From Zoroaster sp. YZ-2022 (taxonomy: Eukaryota; Echinodermata; Asteroidea; Forcipulatida; Zoroasteridae): DNA of 64,000 nt. Under the pieces are notes generated by a model. That model saw only the letters and a list, made by a program, of their open reading frames with translations, made no database searches and was not told the DNA's origin. This document shows, piece after piece, positions 36,113 to 49,000 of the stretch (the stretch's first letter is position 1; the number at the start of each line of letters is the position of its first letter). Location: contig CM055833.1 in NCBI GenBank assembly GCA_029582265.1, positions 32,020,288-32,084,287 on the forward strand, given 5' to 3'. Made by a program: the position numbers and the translations under genes.

Positions 36113-36334
36113 TATGCACTTATTTGGTACATCACGTTGATGACGACCTATGACCTTTAACTCAGGCTGTTAATAAATTTAATAAAAGGACAAACAGTTA
36201 AAAAAAAGGGAAAAACATCAGAAAACGTTAAAGAAAAAACAATATTTCCTGCAGATTTTTTTGGGGGGAGGGTTGCACACAAAGTCTTGATTTATTTTTA
36301 CTCTCTTAAAGTCAAATACATTAATCCATTATTT

Positions 36335-37055
36335 TATATTTGACAAATGTTACTGAAATGGGGTGGGGCACAATTAAGTTCAGATTGTTGGCTAATAAAA
36401 CAGATTTCTTCACCCACATGTTGTTCCTTTACAATGCTATTCCCCCGAGGATTGTTACCTGACAAAATCAAGACAACCCTCCAGGTATTAAACAAATAAC
36501 TGGGGATCTTATTTTATATTTGACAAATGTTACTGAAATGGGGGCACAATTAAGTTCAGATTGTTGGCTAATAAAACAGATTTCTTCACCCACATGTTGT
36601 TCCTTTACAATGCTATTCCCCCGAGGATTGTTTCCTGACAAAATCAAGACAACCCTCCAGGTATTAAATAAATAACTGGGGATCTTATTTTATATTTGAC
36701 AAATGTTACTGAAATGGGGGGGGGGGGGCACAATTAAGTTCAGATTGTTGGCTAATAAAACAGATTTCTTCACCCACATGTTGTTCCTTTACAATGCTAT
36801 TCCCCCGAGGATTGTTACCTGACAAAATCAAGACAACCCTCCAGGTATTAAACAAATAACTGGGGATCTTATTTTATATTTGACAAATGTTACTGAAATG
36901 GGGGGGGGGGGGGGGCACAATTAAGTTCAGATTGTTGGCTAATAAAACAGATTTCTTCACCCACATGTTGTTCCTTTACAATGCTATTCCCCCGAGGATT
37001 GTTACCTGACAAAATCAAGACAACCCTCCAGGTATTAAACAAATAACTGGGGATC
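36335..37055. repeat. ~180-bp tandem repeat, four copies, with growing G-run
   Basis: A unit with TTTGACAAATGTTACTGAAA, a G-run, then CACAATTAAGTTCAGATTG recurs with units starting near 36330, 36510, 36686 and 36870. The G-run is GGGGTGGGG in copy 1, 5 G in copy 2, about 13 in copy 3 and about 16 in copy 4; the rest of the unit is almost invariant. Confidence 0.93.
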
Positions 37056-37074
37056 ATCTTCAAAATATTATGTT

Positions 37075-37500
37075 TGTAACGTGGACAGACATTTGTCACA
37101 AATAAGCCAAGTATCAGAATTGCCGTGAGCATGCTCATTGACTTGAAAAACAACCTCGTACCTTGGGAAAAAATTAGTACCCTTGTGTACGAGTATACGT
37201 GAAAAGTCAATAGGGGGGCAATTTGTTTGGTGATAAGTTGCAAGTTTTGTACGTATTATGACAACAGAATACTTAAATTATTATATCTAACCAATTTCAA
37301 AGAAAAATTCTCCGTAATGTTGTCATAATACATAAAAAAACTTACAACTTATCACCAAAAAAAATCGCCCCTATTGACTTTTCACATATCCTCGTACGCA
37401 AGGGTACTAATTTTTTCCAAGGTATGATGTTTTTTTTCAAGTCAATGCGCATGCTCGCGGCAATTCTGATAAGGCTTATAATGTCTGTCCACATTACATC
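37075..37500. mobile_element. Large inverted repeat, probable MITE (arms ~195 bp)
   Basis: TGTAACGTGGACAGACATT at the left is matched inverted by AATGTCTGTCCACATTACAT at the right. Arms share GTGAAAAGTCAATAGGGG and GGTGATAAGTTG and are separated by ~40 bp of AT-rich sequence. Arm divergence is noticeable. No target duplication is clear. Confidence 0.8.
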
Positions 37501-37945
37501 CGTGGTATATTTCACATGCTAATTTCTGAAATACCCAGAAGATGTTTTAGTTTTAGCTCACAACAATCCAAAAGGGGTTAGGGATGTAAATGAAAAAGCA
37601 TTTGAGTAAATTATTTAATTCTATTAATCACTTTCCTGTCAATCTTAAAATCTTAAAACAAAATGTCTGTCCATGTTACAAGCATAATGTCTTAAAGATG
37701 ATCTTGCAATTTCTTAACATATCCTCAATTTACCCTAAATGATGCACCTAAGGTTATATAAACAACTGGACGATAACTTACAAATGAAATTAGCAGTTTG
37801 GTGTTTCAGTTTGTTTCAGTGAAGGATTCTCTTGTAAAATGCTGAATTTCAATGCATGATCATATGCGTGGACGTCTAGAATGCCGTTTTTTGAGACACA
37901 CAGAATTGTGGTCATCAAAAAATTGTTGTTGGTATAATGACTCAC

Positions 37946-38018
37946 CCCCAAACTGTTAAAGTTGATAAGGGCACAGAAAATGTACTCAAGAAGAGAAACA
38001 GTTGAATCATGTTTCATC
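37946..38018 (-). other. FANCF: Possible upstream exon of FANCF (5' UTR or N-terminal extension)
   Basis: On the minus strand an acceptor-like ...GGAATAG precedes GATGAAACATG, and TTTGGGG is followed by GTGAGTCATT. In the frame of the next exon it reads MKHDSTVSLLEYIFCALINF then NSLG in phase 0. Human FANCF begins at the equivalent of MNEIV in the following exon, so this may be untranslated or an extension. Confidence 0.45.
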
Positions 38019-38792
38019 CTATTCCAGATGGTTGTAAAATTGTTTTTAATCTTGAAAATAAAAATATTGTTCTAGATTTTTAAAATAAAATGGTATAATT
38101 TGGAGAAGCTCTCAAAACTTTTAATCAATATTCTTTAAAGACCAATAAAATGGAAGGTGGTTAAAATCTTTGCAAAAAGTACTTTAAAACTTTGAAATGT
38201 GTACAAATTATGTTAACATTTTGTCAAATAAAAGATTTCTTTTCATAACCATGATATTAATGTTTCATTTTCTCAATAATTTTCCACTGCCAACGAAATA
38301 AACACCAACGAATTAAGTAGTCTTCGTTCGCTTCTTCTATAAGGAATGTGTCCATTTTGAGGATCAGTATTTCTTTAAAAAATCATTGCAAATGCAAAAT
38401 ATTCATATCTTTTGGTTTCCACAGACAATAGTTTGTTGACGGCATAGAACAATAAAATCACAGATGTTCGTGAAAAAAAAATTGAGGTCATATAAATCCC
38501 TTACTATTTGTATCTAGTAAAATCAGTGGTTAAACAACTTTTTCCACTTTCACAAGCACTAACTTTCCAGTAAATCATACAATTTCACTGCAATTTTTAT
38601 TTTTGTAACAAGTATGACTTAGATAAGTTTATGCAACCATTAATACGCCATAGTTTTGTAAGTTTTCCGAGAAATGCTAAGCCAAAGGTAAGTGCGTCAT
38701 TTCACGAGTGCGGCGAATTACGTACATGGACGATATTATTTCTCAATAATATTTTCTTATTATTTGATAGGCCATATGCACAATCATTAAAT

Positions 38793-41678
38793 TAGGGTTT
38801 TCAGTTTGTACATGCTTGACCGAAGCCCGCAACAAAAAACATGACAAATTTTAAATCAAATTTTTTTACTACTTTTACCTGTCAAAATCTTACATGTAAT
38901 AGCTCATTGGAAAGCATATAGTTTCAGCTATCCAACAATGTACATAAAATAGCAATCGGATGTCTGCGGAAGCCCAGGTTTTATGAATGAACCACTCGCC
39001 CCGCCCAGCCTTCGCCATGGCATGTTCGAGATCAAGCGCGATTCGTCGCGTAAAATTTGCCAGCGCCACTCTGCTGAGGGCATCCACTTGAGCTATCTCG
39101 CGCCCGAGTACATTGTGATTGACATGAAAACGGGTTTCCTCTTGAGTCAAAGGGCTCTTTATATACCATGCTTGCTCGATCTCCATAACTACTCTACAAC
39201 GAAATTACTTAAGAGATAAAAGTAAACACCGCTTTTTGAGGTGAAATCTTCAAGTTGAAAGGTAAGAGCGGTGTTCTGAATGAATTTTACACACCTCTTT
39301 TCTATCATATATGAAAGTTTTGAGCCGTAATTTTGTTTAGTTTTGAGCGGAGAGTGTATTTTTACACCCTTCAAGCTCTTATGAGGAACGAGCACAACGC
39401 TGTGCGTGTGTATCACGGTGTGTGTAGGCTGATTCAACGGTTTTGGTGTCATTAGGGATGTACACAGTGTATGGACAGTTGCGCTTCATCGAATGCTGTA
39501 TATTTGATTAAATAAAACAGGATTCCTCAAAAAACTACTCGTCCGATTTTCTTGATTTAAAACCATTGTATTTCTTTTCTCATCAAGACCTTTAATTTGA
39601 TATAAATATTGAGCATATTGGTTTAGGAATAATTTTTCACCTGAAAACCCTAATTAAATGCTAAGAATGTTCAAACCAGGAATTGGGACAAAATAGTTGC
39701 CTTTTATGTTGACCCCTCCATATCACATTCCAATAGTTGTCATACATTCTTTGCTATATGGTCATATGTACCCATTAGTAGGGTTTTCAGTTTGTACATG
39801 CTTGACCGAAGCCCGCACACACGATACAGCGCGCTCGCCATAACAAAAAAACATCAAAATTTTAAATCAAAAAATTTACTACTTTTACCTGTCAAATCTT
39901 ACTTTGTAATAGCTCATTGGAAAGCTTATAGTTTCAGCTATCCAACAATGTATATAAAATAGCAATCGGAAGTATGTGCGAAGGAAGCCTAGGATTTTAT
40001 GAATGAACCACTCGTCCCGCCCAGCCTTCGCGAAGTGTTCGAGATCGGGCGCATTCGTGTGCGTAAATTTGCCGGGCCTCTGCTGAGGGCATCCACTTCG
40101 GAGCTATCTCCGCGCCCGAGTACATTGTGATTGACATGAAAACGGGTTTCCCTCTTGAGTCAAAGGGCTCCTTTATATACCCATGCTTGCTCGATCTCCA
40201 TAACTACTCTACAACCGAAATTACGAAGAGATAAAAAGTAAACACCGTTTTTTTGAGGTGAAATCTTCAAGTTGAAAGGTAAGAGCGGTGTCTGAATGAA
40301 TTTTACACCTCTTTTCTATCATATATGAAAGTTTTGAGCCGTAATTTTGTTTAGTTTTGAGCGGAGAGTGTATTTTTTACACCCTTTCAAAAGCTCTTAT
40401 GAGGGAAACGAGCACAAACGCTGTGCGTGTGTATCACGGTGTGTGTAGGCTGATTCAACGGTTTTGGTGTCATTAGGGATGTACACAGTGTATGGACAGT
40501 TGCGCTTCATCGAATGCTGTATATTTGATTAAATAAAACAGGATTCCTCAAAAACTACTCGTCCGATTTTCTTGATTTAAAAACCATTGTATTTCTTTCA
40601 TCAAGACCTTTAATTTGATATAAATATTGAGCATATTGGTTTAGGAATAATTTTTCACCTGAAAACCCTAATTAAATGCTAAGGAATGTTCAGGAATTGG
40701 GACAAAATAGTTGCCTTTATTTGACCCCCCCCCCTCCATATCACATTCCAATAGTTGTCATACATTCTTTGCTATATGGTCATATGTACCCATTAGTAGG
40801 GTTTTCAGTTTGTACATGCTTGACCGAAGCCCGCCACACGTACAGCGCATCGCCCGCAACAAAAAACATCAAAATTTTAAATCAAAAAAATTTACTACTT
40901 TTACCTGTCAAAATCTTACTTGTAATAGCTCATTGGAAAGCTTATAGTTTCAGCTATCCAACAATGTATATAAAATAGCAATCGGAAGTATGTGCGAAAG
41001 CCTAGGATTTTATGAATGAACCACTCTCGTCCCGCCCAGCCTTTCGCGAAGTGTTCCGAGATCGGGCGCGATTCGTGCGTAAATTTGCCGGCTCTGCTGA
41101 GGGCATCCACTTGAGCTGTCTCCGCGCTCCGAGTACATTGTGATTGACATGAAAACGGTTTCCCTATTGAGTCAAAGGGCTCCTTTACATGCCCATGCTT
41201 GCTCGATCTCCATAACTACTCTACAACCGGGAATTACGAAGAGATAAAAAGTAAACACCGTTTTTTCGAGGTGAAATCTTCAAGTTGAAAGGTAGGAGCA
41301 GTGTCTGAATGAATTTTACACCTCTTTTCTATCATATGTGAAAGTTTTGAGCCGTAATTTTGTTTAGTTTTGAGCGGAGAGTGTATTTTTTACACCCTTT
41401 CAAAAGCTCTTATGAGGGAAACAAGCACGAACGCTGTGCGTGTGTACCACAGTGTGTGTAGGCTGATTCAACGGTTTTGGTGTCATTAGGATGTACACAG
41501 TGTATGGACAGTCGCTTCGTCAATGCTGTATATTTGATTAAATAAAACAGGATTCCTCAAAACTACTCGTCCGATTTTCTTGATTTAAAAACCATTGTAT
41601 TTCTTTCATCAAGACCTTTAATTTGATATAAATATTGAGCATATTGGTTTAGGAACAATTTTTCTCCTGAAAACCCTA
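38793..41678. mobile_element. Three tandem hAT-like non-autonomous elements with shared spacers
   Basis: Three copies (38793-39652, 39779-40670, 40797-41678) each start TAGGGTTTTCAG and end CTGAAAACCCTA; two ~126-bp spacers separate them. The first copy is flanked by ATTAAAT on both sides. The middle copy has CCATTAG on its left and ATTAAAT on its right. The last has CCATTAG on its left and CCATTTAG on its right. No transposase is present. TAGGG fits the hAT end rule YARNG. Confidence 0.85.
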
Positions 41679-43052
41679 CCATTTAGTGTGGAAAGGCCCA
41701 GCTTCTTAAAAATTATTTTGAAGATCTTACATATTTCTTCCTAACGTTACTCTGCTAACGTTATGCTATCACCTCACGCATCATGAAGCAAAGAAAATAA
41801 AAGAAACATCACCTTTTGTTATGTCCTCTCGATCACCACCATGCACAGATATATTTTAAATTTTCATTTTGAGGAACTCGCTCATACCCATGTCATGTAA
41901 GAAACCTTACTGGAAAGAATGTCGTATCCGGCCGCCACTTTTTAAGGGCTTTTTTGGATTTTTTTTGCAACTACTAACCAGTTAAAAAATCATTCTATCG
42001 ATTTTTGGTGGTACAGAAAGCGAAAACTATCTTTAAAATCCACTTTTATGATGGTTTTCGGACTTGATTTCCCTTCTAAAACAAATCCTCCCCTTCAGAA
42101 AATAGAAGGATCCTATTAAGTTGCCACTACGCATGTACAATGACTGTGTTGGTCACTAATTGTGGAGTTTACAAGATCAGACTGACATGACTGAGGAAGT
42201 CATCGTATACCAAAAATGCCTGATTTTTCATGAAATAAATATCCTGGAATAATTTGAAGTATACTTACATGTCCATCATCATCCATATAAATGTTCTCCA
42301 CCTTACCAGGTAGGTAAGATTACATTATTATTGGTTATATTTAATGAAAAATAGTGGCGGCCAGATACGACATTCTACCCACCTTAGCTTACTTTGCATG
42401 AGAGGACGCGGACTTCAAGTTTTTTGGAGTGAACTTGCCTGTCAACGGCACCAGTGACTCAAAGTTTACTCTGAGGTCAGTGAGATTGTTTGAACCGCCA
42501 CTCAGTGCAGTACAGTCACCATGAAATTCTCAATTGGTCAATTTGCTTTGCTTTGCAAATATCAAATTAATGTTTACAAGATGTAAGGCGAGTTCATTTT
42601 GCAATTGGGTACGGTATTCAACGTGAGGGACCGTACATGCTGGATTATCTTAATAATCTCCTAATAATTGTTATTGTGGCTTGAATGTCACGCGTGAAAT
42701 GAACATTAACTTTGTCCCCACCTCTCGTCGGCTTCCAATACGTTTTTTTCTGCACGATTTTGCAGAACGTTGGAAAATCTGTTTGTATAACTCCCCTTCG
42801 GTATTATTCCTCCAAGTTGAATAATATGTAAGAACTTCTGTCTTTTATCAGATTTTGAATTGGGTATTTTCATTAATTGGACATTATAACCACATACTTT
42901 GTTGATACCAACCGGCGCGGCGACACGACAGTGTTCAGTACTACTACGTGAAAATTATTTTATAAGCTACACAGTTTGGTTTAACAAACAAGACATATCT
43001 AATAAAATGATGTAAATCAAATCGGCCCTTGTAATACTTGTAAGCGGAAATA
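41679..43052. other. Intergenic region upstream of the kinase gene
   Basis: Between the divergently placed FANCF and kinase genes. A stretch GTCACCATGAAATTCTCAAT near 42517 resembles the Penelope-like tail at 8098. No promoter element can be asserted. Confidence 0.4.
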
Positions 43053-46000
43053 ATGGCAAGTGCAGCAAAATTAAGGTAACTTTTTAAGTTAATGAAATTC
43101 TGAAGAGAGTCTTACTCTTAATTAGTTGAGTTATCAAATCATCACAACTGCATCCATTTCGTGAATTTTTTAAAGAAATTGTGTGAGAGGGAGGAAAATA
43201 AAATTTTGTTGGGTTACAAAGGTCAAAATACTTTAGATGATATGTATCGTAAAAACAATTAATGTTATGTATTTTCATTTGACTTTTTCCCTCTGATGTC
43301 TCATTTTCATGATTTTAAAATTAATATTAATTTAATAACCATGACCAAGTTGAGGCTTGACTTGTTAATGTTAAATTAGTTAACCCGACAAATACACACT
43401 TATTTTTTTTACCGCAGCTCTACATTTAAATCTGTTTAGGTGAAATCAGAATAACAGAGGACAGAATAACTTTCAAATTCAAGCTAATTTTTTGAAACCT
43501 TCAAATGTGTAGCCATTTTATTTCTCATTGTTTCAGAATGGGGCATCTGAGGAAGGAAAATGACAAGCTGGAACAAGACATTGCGGACATGGAGGCGTCC
43601 TCCATCAACAGAAAGCCAGACTGACAAGTGAACCTTCAATCAGAAGCCAAATAAGGTAAAAACTAAGAAGGGTCAAAGGTCAAGTCTTAATCATAGACAA
43701 CCTTTCAATTCATCTAAATTTTATTTGAATTGTACACTTTCACATTAAATGACAAGAACATTACATTTATATTTACTAGCAAAGCTACTGGAACCTCCAA
43801 GTGGCTTTCTGGGGCCAAAGGTCAGCTATCGGGCTACCGATCACACAAAGGACTCCCCCAGAATCAGTGCCTAGTAGACAAGCATTACAAGGAATCTGCT
43901 AGGCAGGTAACACGTGCCAAAAGTGCAGGGGCCATAGATGGCAGACGAGGCAGAACGCAAAGCTACACACCAGTCTCACACTCACAGAGTAAAGAGGAGT
44001 TGATTACCAAAGAATTGGCCGGGAGTGATGAACTCGTTGACAGGACAAAAATTGTCGGAAGCAGGGATCCAGGGAAAGGAACCTCAAGGGTCAAGTCAGC
44101 ACCAGTCTTGCGTAATACCGCCAAGAGGGAGGACAGGGAACCATACCACCAAAGGGCATTGTCTTTACAAGGAGGGATGAAGGTTAATGCACTTCAATCT
44201 CAGAAGACAAATAGAAGTAATAGATTGATACAGTCAGGTTAGTATGATGTTAGAAACAATAGTTTGTTTTATGCATTTATCCAATTTGCACATGTACTTG
44301 TATGCTAATGGTTAAATGCTAATGCTAATGGTTAAATACTAATTTGTATGCTAATGGTTGTTGAGATACATGTAGAATCAAGAAAAATATATAGAAACCA
44401 ACTTTTGCTTATATACAAAGCCCACATTTGTCAGAAAATTATTGAAATTTATTTTTAATTTCAAATCATTTTTGTCCTGGCCTAGACAGAAATTATTCAT
44501 AGGAAATCTAAAGGGGATTACTATTTTGGTAATTACCTGAAAATTAACTGAAAATTTTACTCAAATGCTTAGAAATTATTTTATCTGACATTTTTAGAAA
44601 ACGTGAAAAGTATAAAGACAAATTCCCATCTGAAACTGATCACCGACCGGTTATCCATTTCCACATAATAATGCATTCAGACAAATCTGAATGCATTTTT
44701 ACAATTATCTTGTCAAAGATATAATAAAATAACTTTCACAGGTTGTTTTCTACATCTCTTCATTCTTATAACGTATGACGGCATTTATAGACATTTTACC
44801 AATGGTGTTCACTTATCTTTAACAAACTTTATTTCATTAACCCTAACTCCCTAGGCCCATTTGCTTACACATAACCTGAATCCTCCAAAATCCTTCAGTA
44901 GTAAAGCAAACACATGACATGTATGCACACATGTGCAATAAACAGTGTCCACTGACCCAAGCACTGACCTTGCAATCTACAACAAATAATAACCTCAATC
45001 CTCCAAAATCCTTCAGTAGTAAAGCAAGCACATGACATGTATGCACACATGTGCAATAAACAGTGTTCACTGACCCAAGCACTGACCTTGCAATCTACAA
45101 CAAATAATAACCTCAATCCTCCAAAATCCTTCACTTTAGCAAAGAGCATGTTTATAGTATGTAACCTCATCATTCAAAATTCTTCACTTTAGCAAAGAGG
45201 ATTTGGGAGGATTTGGGAAGGTTAGGGTTAAGACATACTTGCCCCCCTCAGTGAGTAAACTTTCTTGAATTCCTTCTTGATCTGTAGGTAAGCCTACAAA
45301 TAACGGAGAGAGGAAAGTTTCATTTGATCTGAGTGATGAAGATGAGTCTGTCATTACCTCAGAAGTCACAAACGATCCTAACACTAACCACAGAGGGGCT
45401 GTGATCAAGACGACTACTATGAACACAATCAGTGGGGATGTCAAGGCCCTAGAAACAGGGTATTATTCGCAGAGAATTGCACACCTCAAAGCTAAAGTGA
45501 TTGCGAAGGCTAGTGCTAACCTGAAACCAGAACTTCTCACAAAAGCCATCAAGGAGAAGCCAAATCAGTCCACAGATATTGTAGTTTCGAGGACACAATC
45601 ACCAAAAACAGACGGCAAGGACATAAGTACATCCAGATCATCTGGTAGAAATTCTAGCAGATTATCTGAACCTGTTCAAGATGCTAATGCGAAAGCCATT
45701 TCTTCAAAGAATAAAGCTGGCATCTCAGAAAGCTCCCAGCAAGTTAGTTCAGGCAAGGCAGTTCCTCGTAGAAAAGTGAGGTCAAATAAAGATAAGAAAG
45801 TAACTGCTCACTCCAAGATTGCGCTGAGTGAACTTGATGATGTCAGTTGCGCTGCTGCGACACATTTGGATGCTTCAGTTGAGCTATGGGTGTCCACTCT
45901 CCATCTGGACAATCCTGGGGAGTGTGTAGATATTTTCAGGCATTATAAAGTCACAATGGAAAATCTTCACTCGCTTACCGAAACCCACCTTATTCAAATG

Positions 46001-49000
46001 GGTATAACCACAGGGACCGCCCTTAACAAAATTCTTCAAGGAATTAACAAACTCAAGACGTGTTCACCCAGGGAGGGAAATCAAGGAACTAACACCCAGA
46101 CACATGATGGAAGATTATATGATGGTCATCAATTTGTAGATGAGGAAAGGTTTGAGGAGGCTCTCATGCTTAATAATAGCTCACCCCCATCTACTAGTTA
46201 CATTCCAGTAGTATCTTCTGCAAAGTTTCCTGATGATGCCAAAGTTGATGTCCTACGAAACCACAGCCAAGAAAAAACAAGTAATAATGTAAAAGGAACA
46301 AATAAAACAGATTCAAGTGAAAGTTCTGTCTTTGAGGAAGACAAAAACATTGACTCAATAGAAAACTTTAATGATGTCAATCGGCTTAACATGATTGGTA
46401 AGGGTGCAGGAAAAACAAAAAGTGAAAAAATAGTCCAACAGAAACGGAGCAAGGCCCTCTCTGCTGATGTGGTCAATAGGACACTTAATTCAGGTAAGCA
46501 ATACAAGGAAACATTACCTTTCAACGACCCTCATTAAAGGGTCTCGTCAATGAAACAATATTTTTTAATAATAATAATAATAATAAACACTTATATTGTG
46601 CCGGTATCCGCCAAGTTTGCCGGTATCCGCCAAGTCATCGGCCAGTTATATCCTAGAACCATCTCAACTCCCTGGGGAGTATGCAAATGTGTAGCGCAAT
46701 GAGCTTAATCAAACACGATTACCATCTCTGCCCTCAAAGGTCCCCATTTATACTCCTGGGTGAAGATAAGCAATTATAGTTAAATGTCTTGCTCAGGGAC
46801 ACAAGCACCACGGTCACGGCCAGGATTTGAACCCACATTCTGACGACTCGGCCATCAAAACACAAGTCTGATGCACTAAACCACTCAGCCATGGCACCCC
46901 ATTTATGTACAATAATTTGTATATACATGTTTCTGGTCGGTTTGAACAAACTGAAGCCTTTATTTTCTGGCATACAGGGAAGATTTAGTATATTTCCTTT
47001 TTTTTTTAAGGTTCAAGCCAACTCAACAGAATTGTTTTAAATAACATAACATGTATGTAATCAGTGGTTAGAAAACATGGTTTGCCAGCACCGATTACTG
47101 TAGGTAGATGACTGATATCATCAGAATTTCTTCTCAAATTCGCAGGTGTTCAGTCAGCAATGACCAAGCTCAAGCAAAAACATGAACAAGAATTCAACAA
47201 GCAGAAACGCCAAGACAGACTCCGCAAGGCCAAGAGGATCGAGAGAGACAAGATGGCCCAGCAACATGCCCAACGCTTGAAAGAACGGGAACGAGAGCAG
47301 CTAGAACAGAAGCAGACAGAAAAGGGGGAGGATGTTGTGGGCGGAGCTAAGGAAGATATCGAGGAGGAGGATGAAGTGTCCTCCCCAGAGGCCTCAGCTA
47401 CCTTCCAGTTACGAGACGGGAGTGGAAACATGAGAGTGGAAATAAGTATTCAAGGTCAGTCTTCTTGTTGCATTCTGATTGTCACTTAACCCTAACCCCC
47501 CTAGGTATTCTGGCTAGGAACCTTCCTGAATCCTCCAAAATCCTCCAGTGCACTTTTGGAAACATGCCCTTATCTTTCGTTGATCTTTCATATTCAGCAC
47601 TTATGGTCTGTGCGTCTTGCCAGGCAGTAATTTTGCCCCATTTGAAGAGGTGAAAGTACCAGTTTCCAACAGTGCTGAATTTTTCCAAAAAAGTGCTCTT
47701 TGGAGGATTTTGGAGGATATGGGGTGGTAAGGGATAAACATGCATGAGATTTCAGTATTGTCCATATTGTTTTGTAGACATTCTATTTGATAGGATAATG
47801 TTATCACCAATAACAAAGTGTGGCATATCCACGGATGGCTGGACACCCTATTTTCAAATGAGAAAATTAGGGTATTCTACATAATTATGTACAGTGTACA
47901 TGTACACTCACTGGCCAAAAGTATTGCAACATGCTCAAAATAGCACTTTACAGTAACAGGTGAGATGATCATTTAATCCGATTTCATCGATCGTGTATTA
48001 CATAGCAAGAACAGTAAAAAAGAACATTGACTTCAAAACACAGGCACTGTCAAGAAGTCTTAAGTAGTGTAAATAAAATAAAATAAATTATTGTAACACA
48101 GTTCTCCAAACTGAACTTTGGTGTGAATTTCAATGTTGCAATACTTATGGCCAGTGAGTGTACAAAGGCCCACACACAGTGATGGGACAATTGTCTTTGA
48201 AAAAAGGGACCTATTCTCAATTGAACCTTGTACCTTCTACCACCATGAATTTGACATAAGCTTCTAAGGGAGTATATTCGAAGTGTTGTATGATGATGGC
48301 AGCTACCGAATTAAAATTTTCTGGTTGAGCTTTCTCATCAAATATAACCTTACCATTAAAGGTGGTGCCCTTCTGCCTGAGAATATGCAAAGTGACCAAG
48401 ACAACCTGTTGCCATCCAGTGACGTTACTCTGATCAAATATCCAACAGGAAATCCTGAGGAGAGACTGAAGGACTTGGAATTGAATGTAAGCTAATAAAC
48501 ATAGAGAACACCTATACAATTGATTTGATTTTGCTCTTACACTGACATAATGTGTGAAGCACTGTATACTCAGTGCTTTCCAATTGTCTGTAAAAAAAAT
48601 TTTATAAAAAAACCTCAGACGACTCGGGCAGGATTTGAAACAACAACCTCCTGCTTACCTGCAGACGTCTTAAACCTCACTACCACTGCTTGTCTGATGT
48701 CATGTTTATCACCCGACGCAAGAATTTCATCAATCTATAAACAAAGACAGTTCTTATCAGAAACACAAGCTCACTTCACAATAGTCGAGATCCAAAAACT
48801 ACCTGGCGCTACCGCCCAGAAACCCTCCCCCATCTCCCAACCAAGCAACCCCAAATATATAAACAATTACAAAAGAGAAAATAGAGAAAGAATGAAAGAG
48901 AACTATTCTCAATACTGTCATGTGTAGTGGAGCTGGACGTTCACAATACTCTTTGCATTTTGAAGAAAACAAATTATCTGCGATTTCAGTCTTTTAGAGG

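Noticed and set aside
43622..43624. TGA in exon 2 as the genuine end of a small 36-residue gene
   Set aside because: The sequence after it is open in the frame required by exon 3 and ends at a good donor, so a frame break in a longer gene is more likely.
48217..48519. Minus-strand frame over kinase exon 6
   Set aside because: The plus-strand exon 48362-48486 fits both neighbours in phase; the antisense frame has no matching splice partners.
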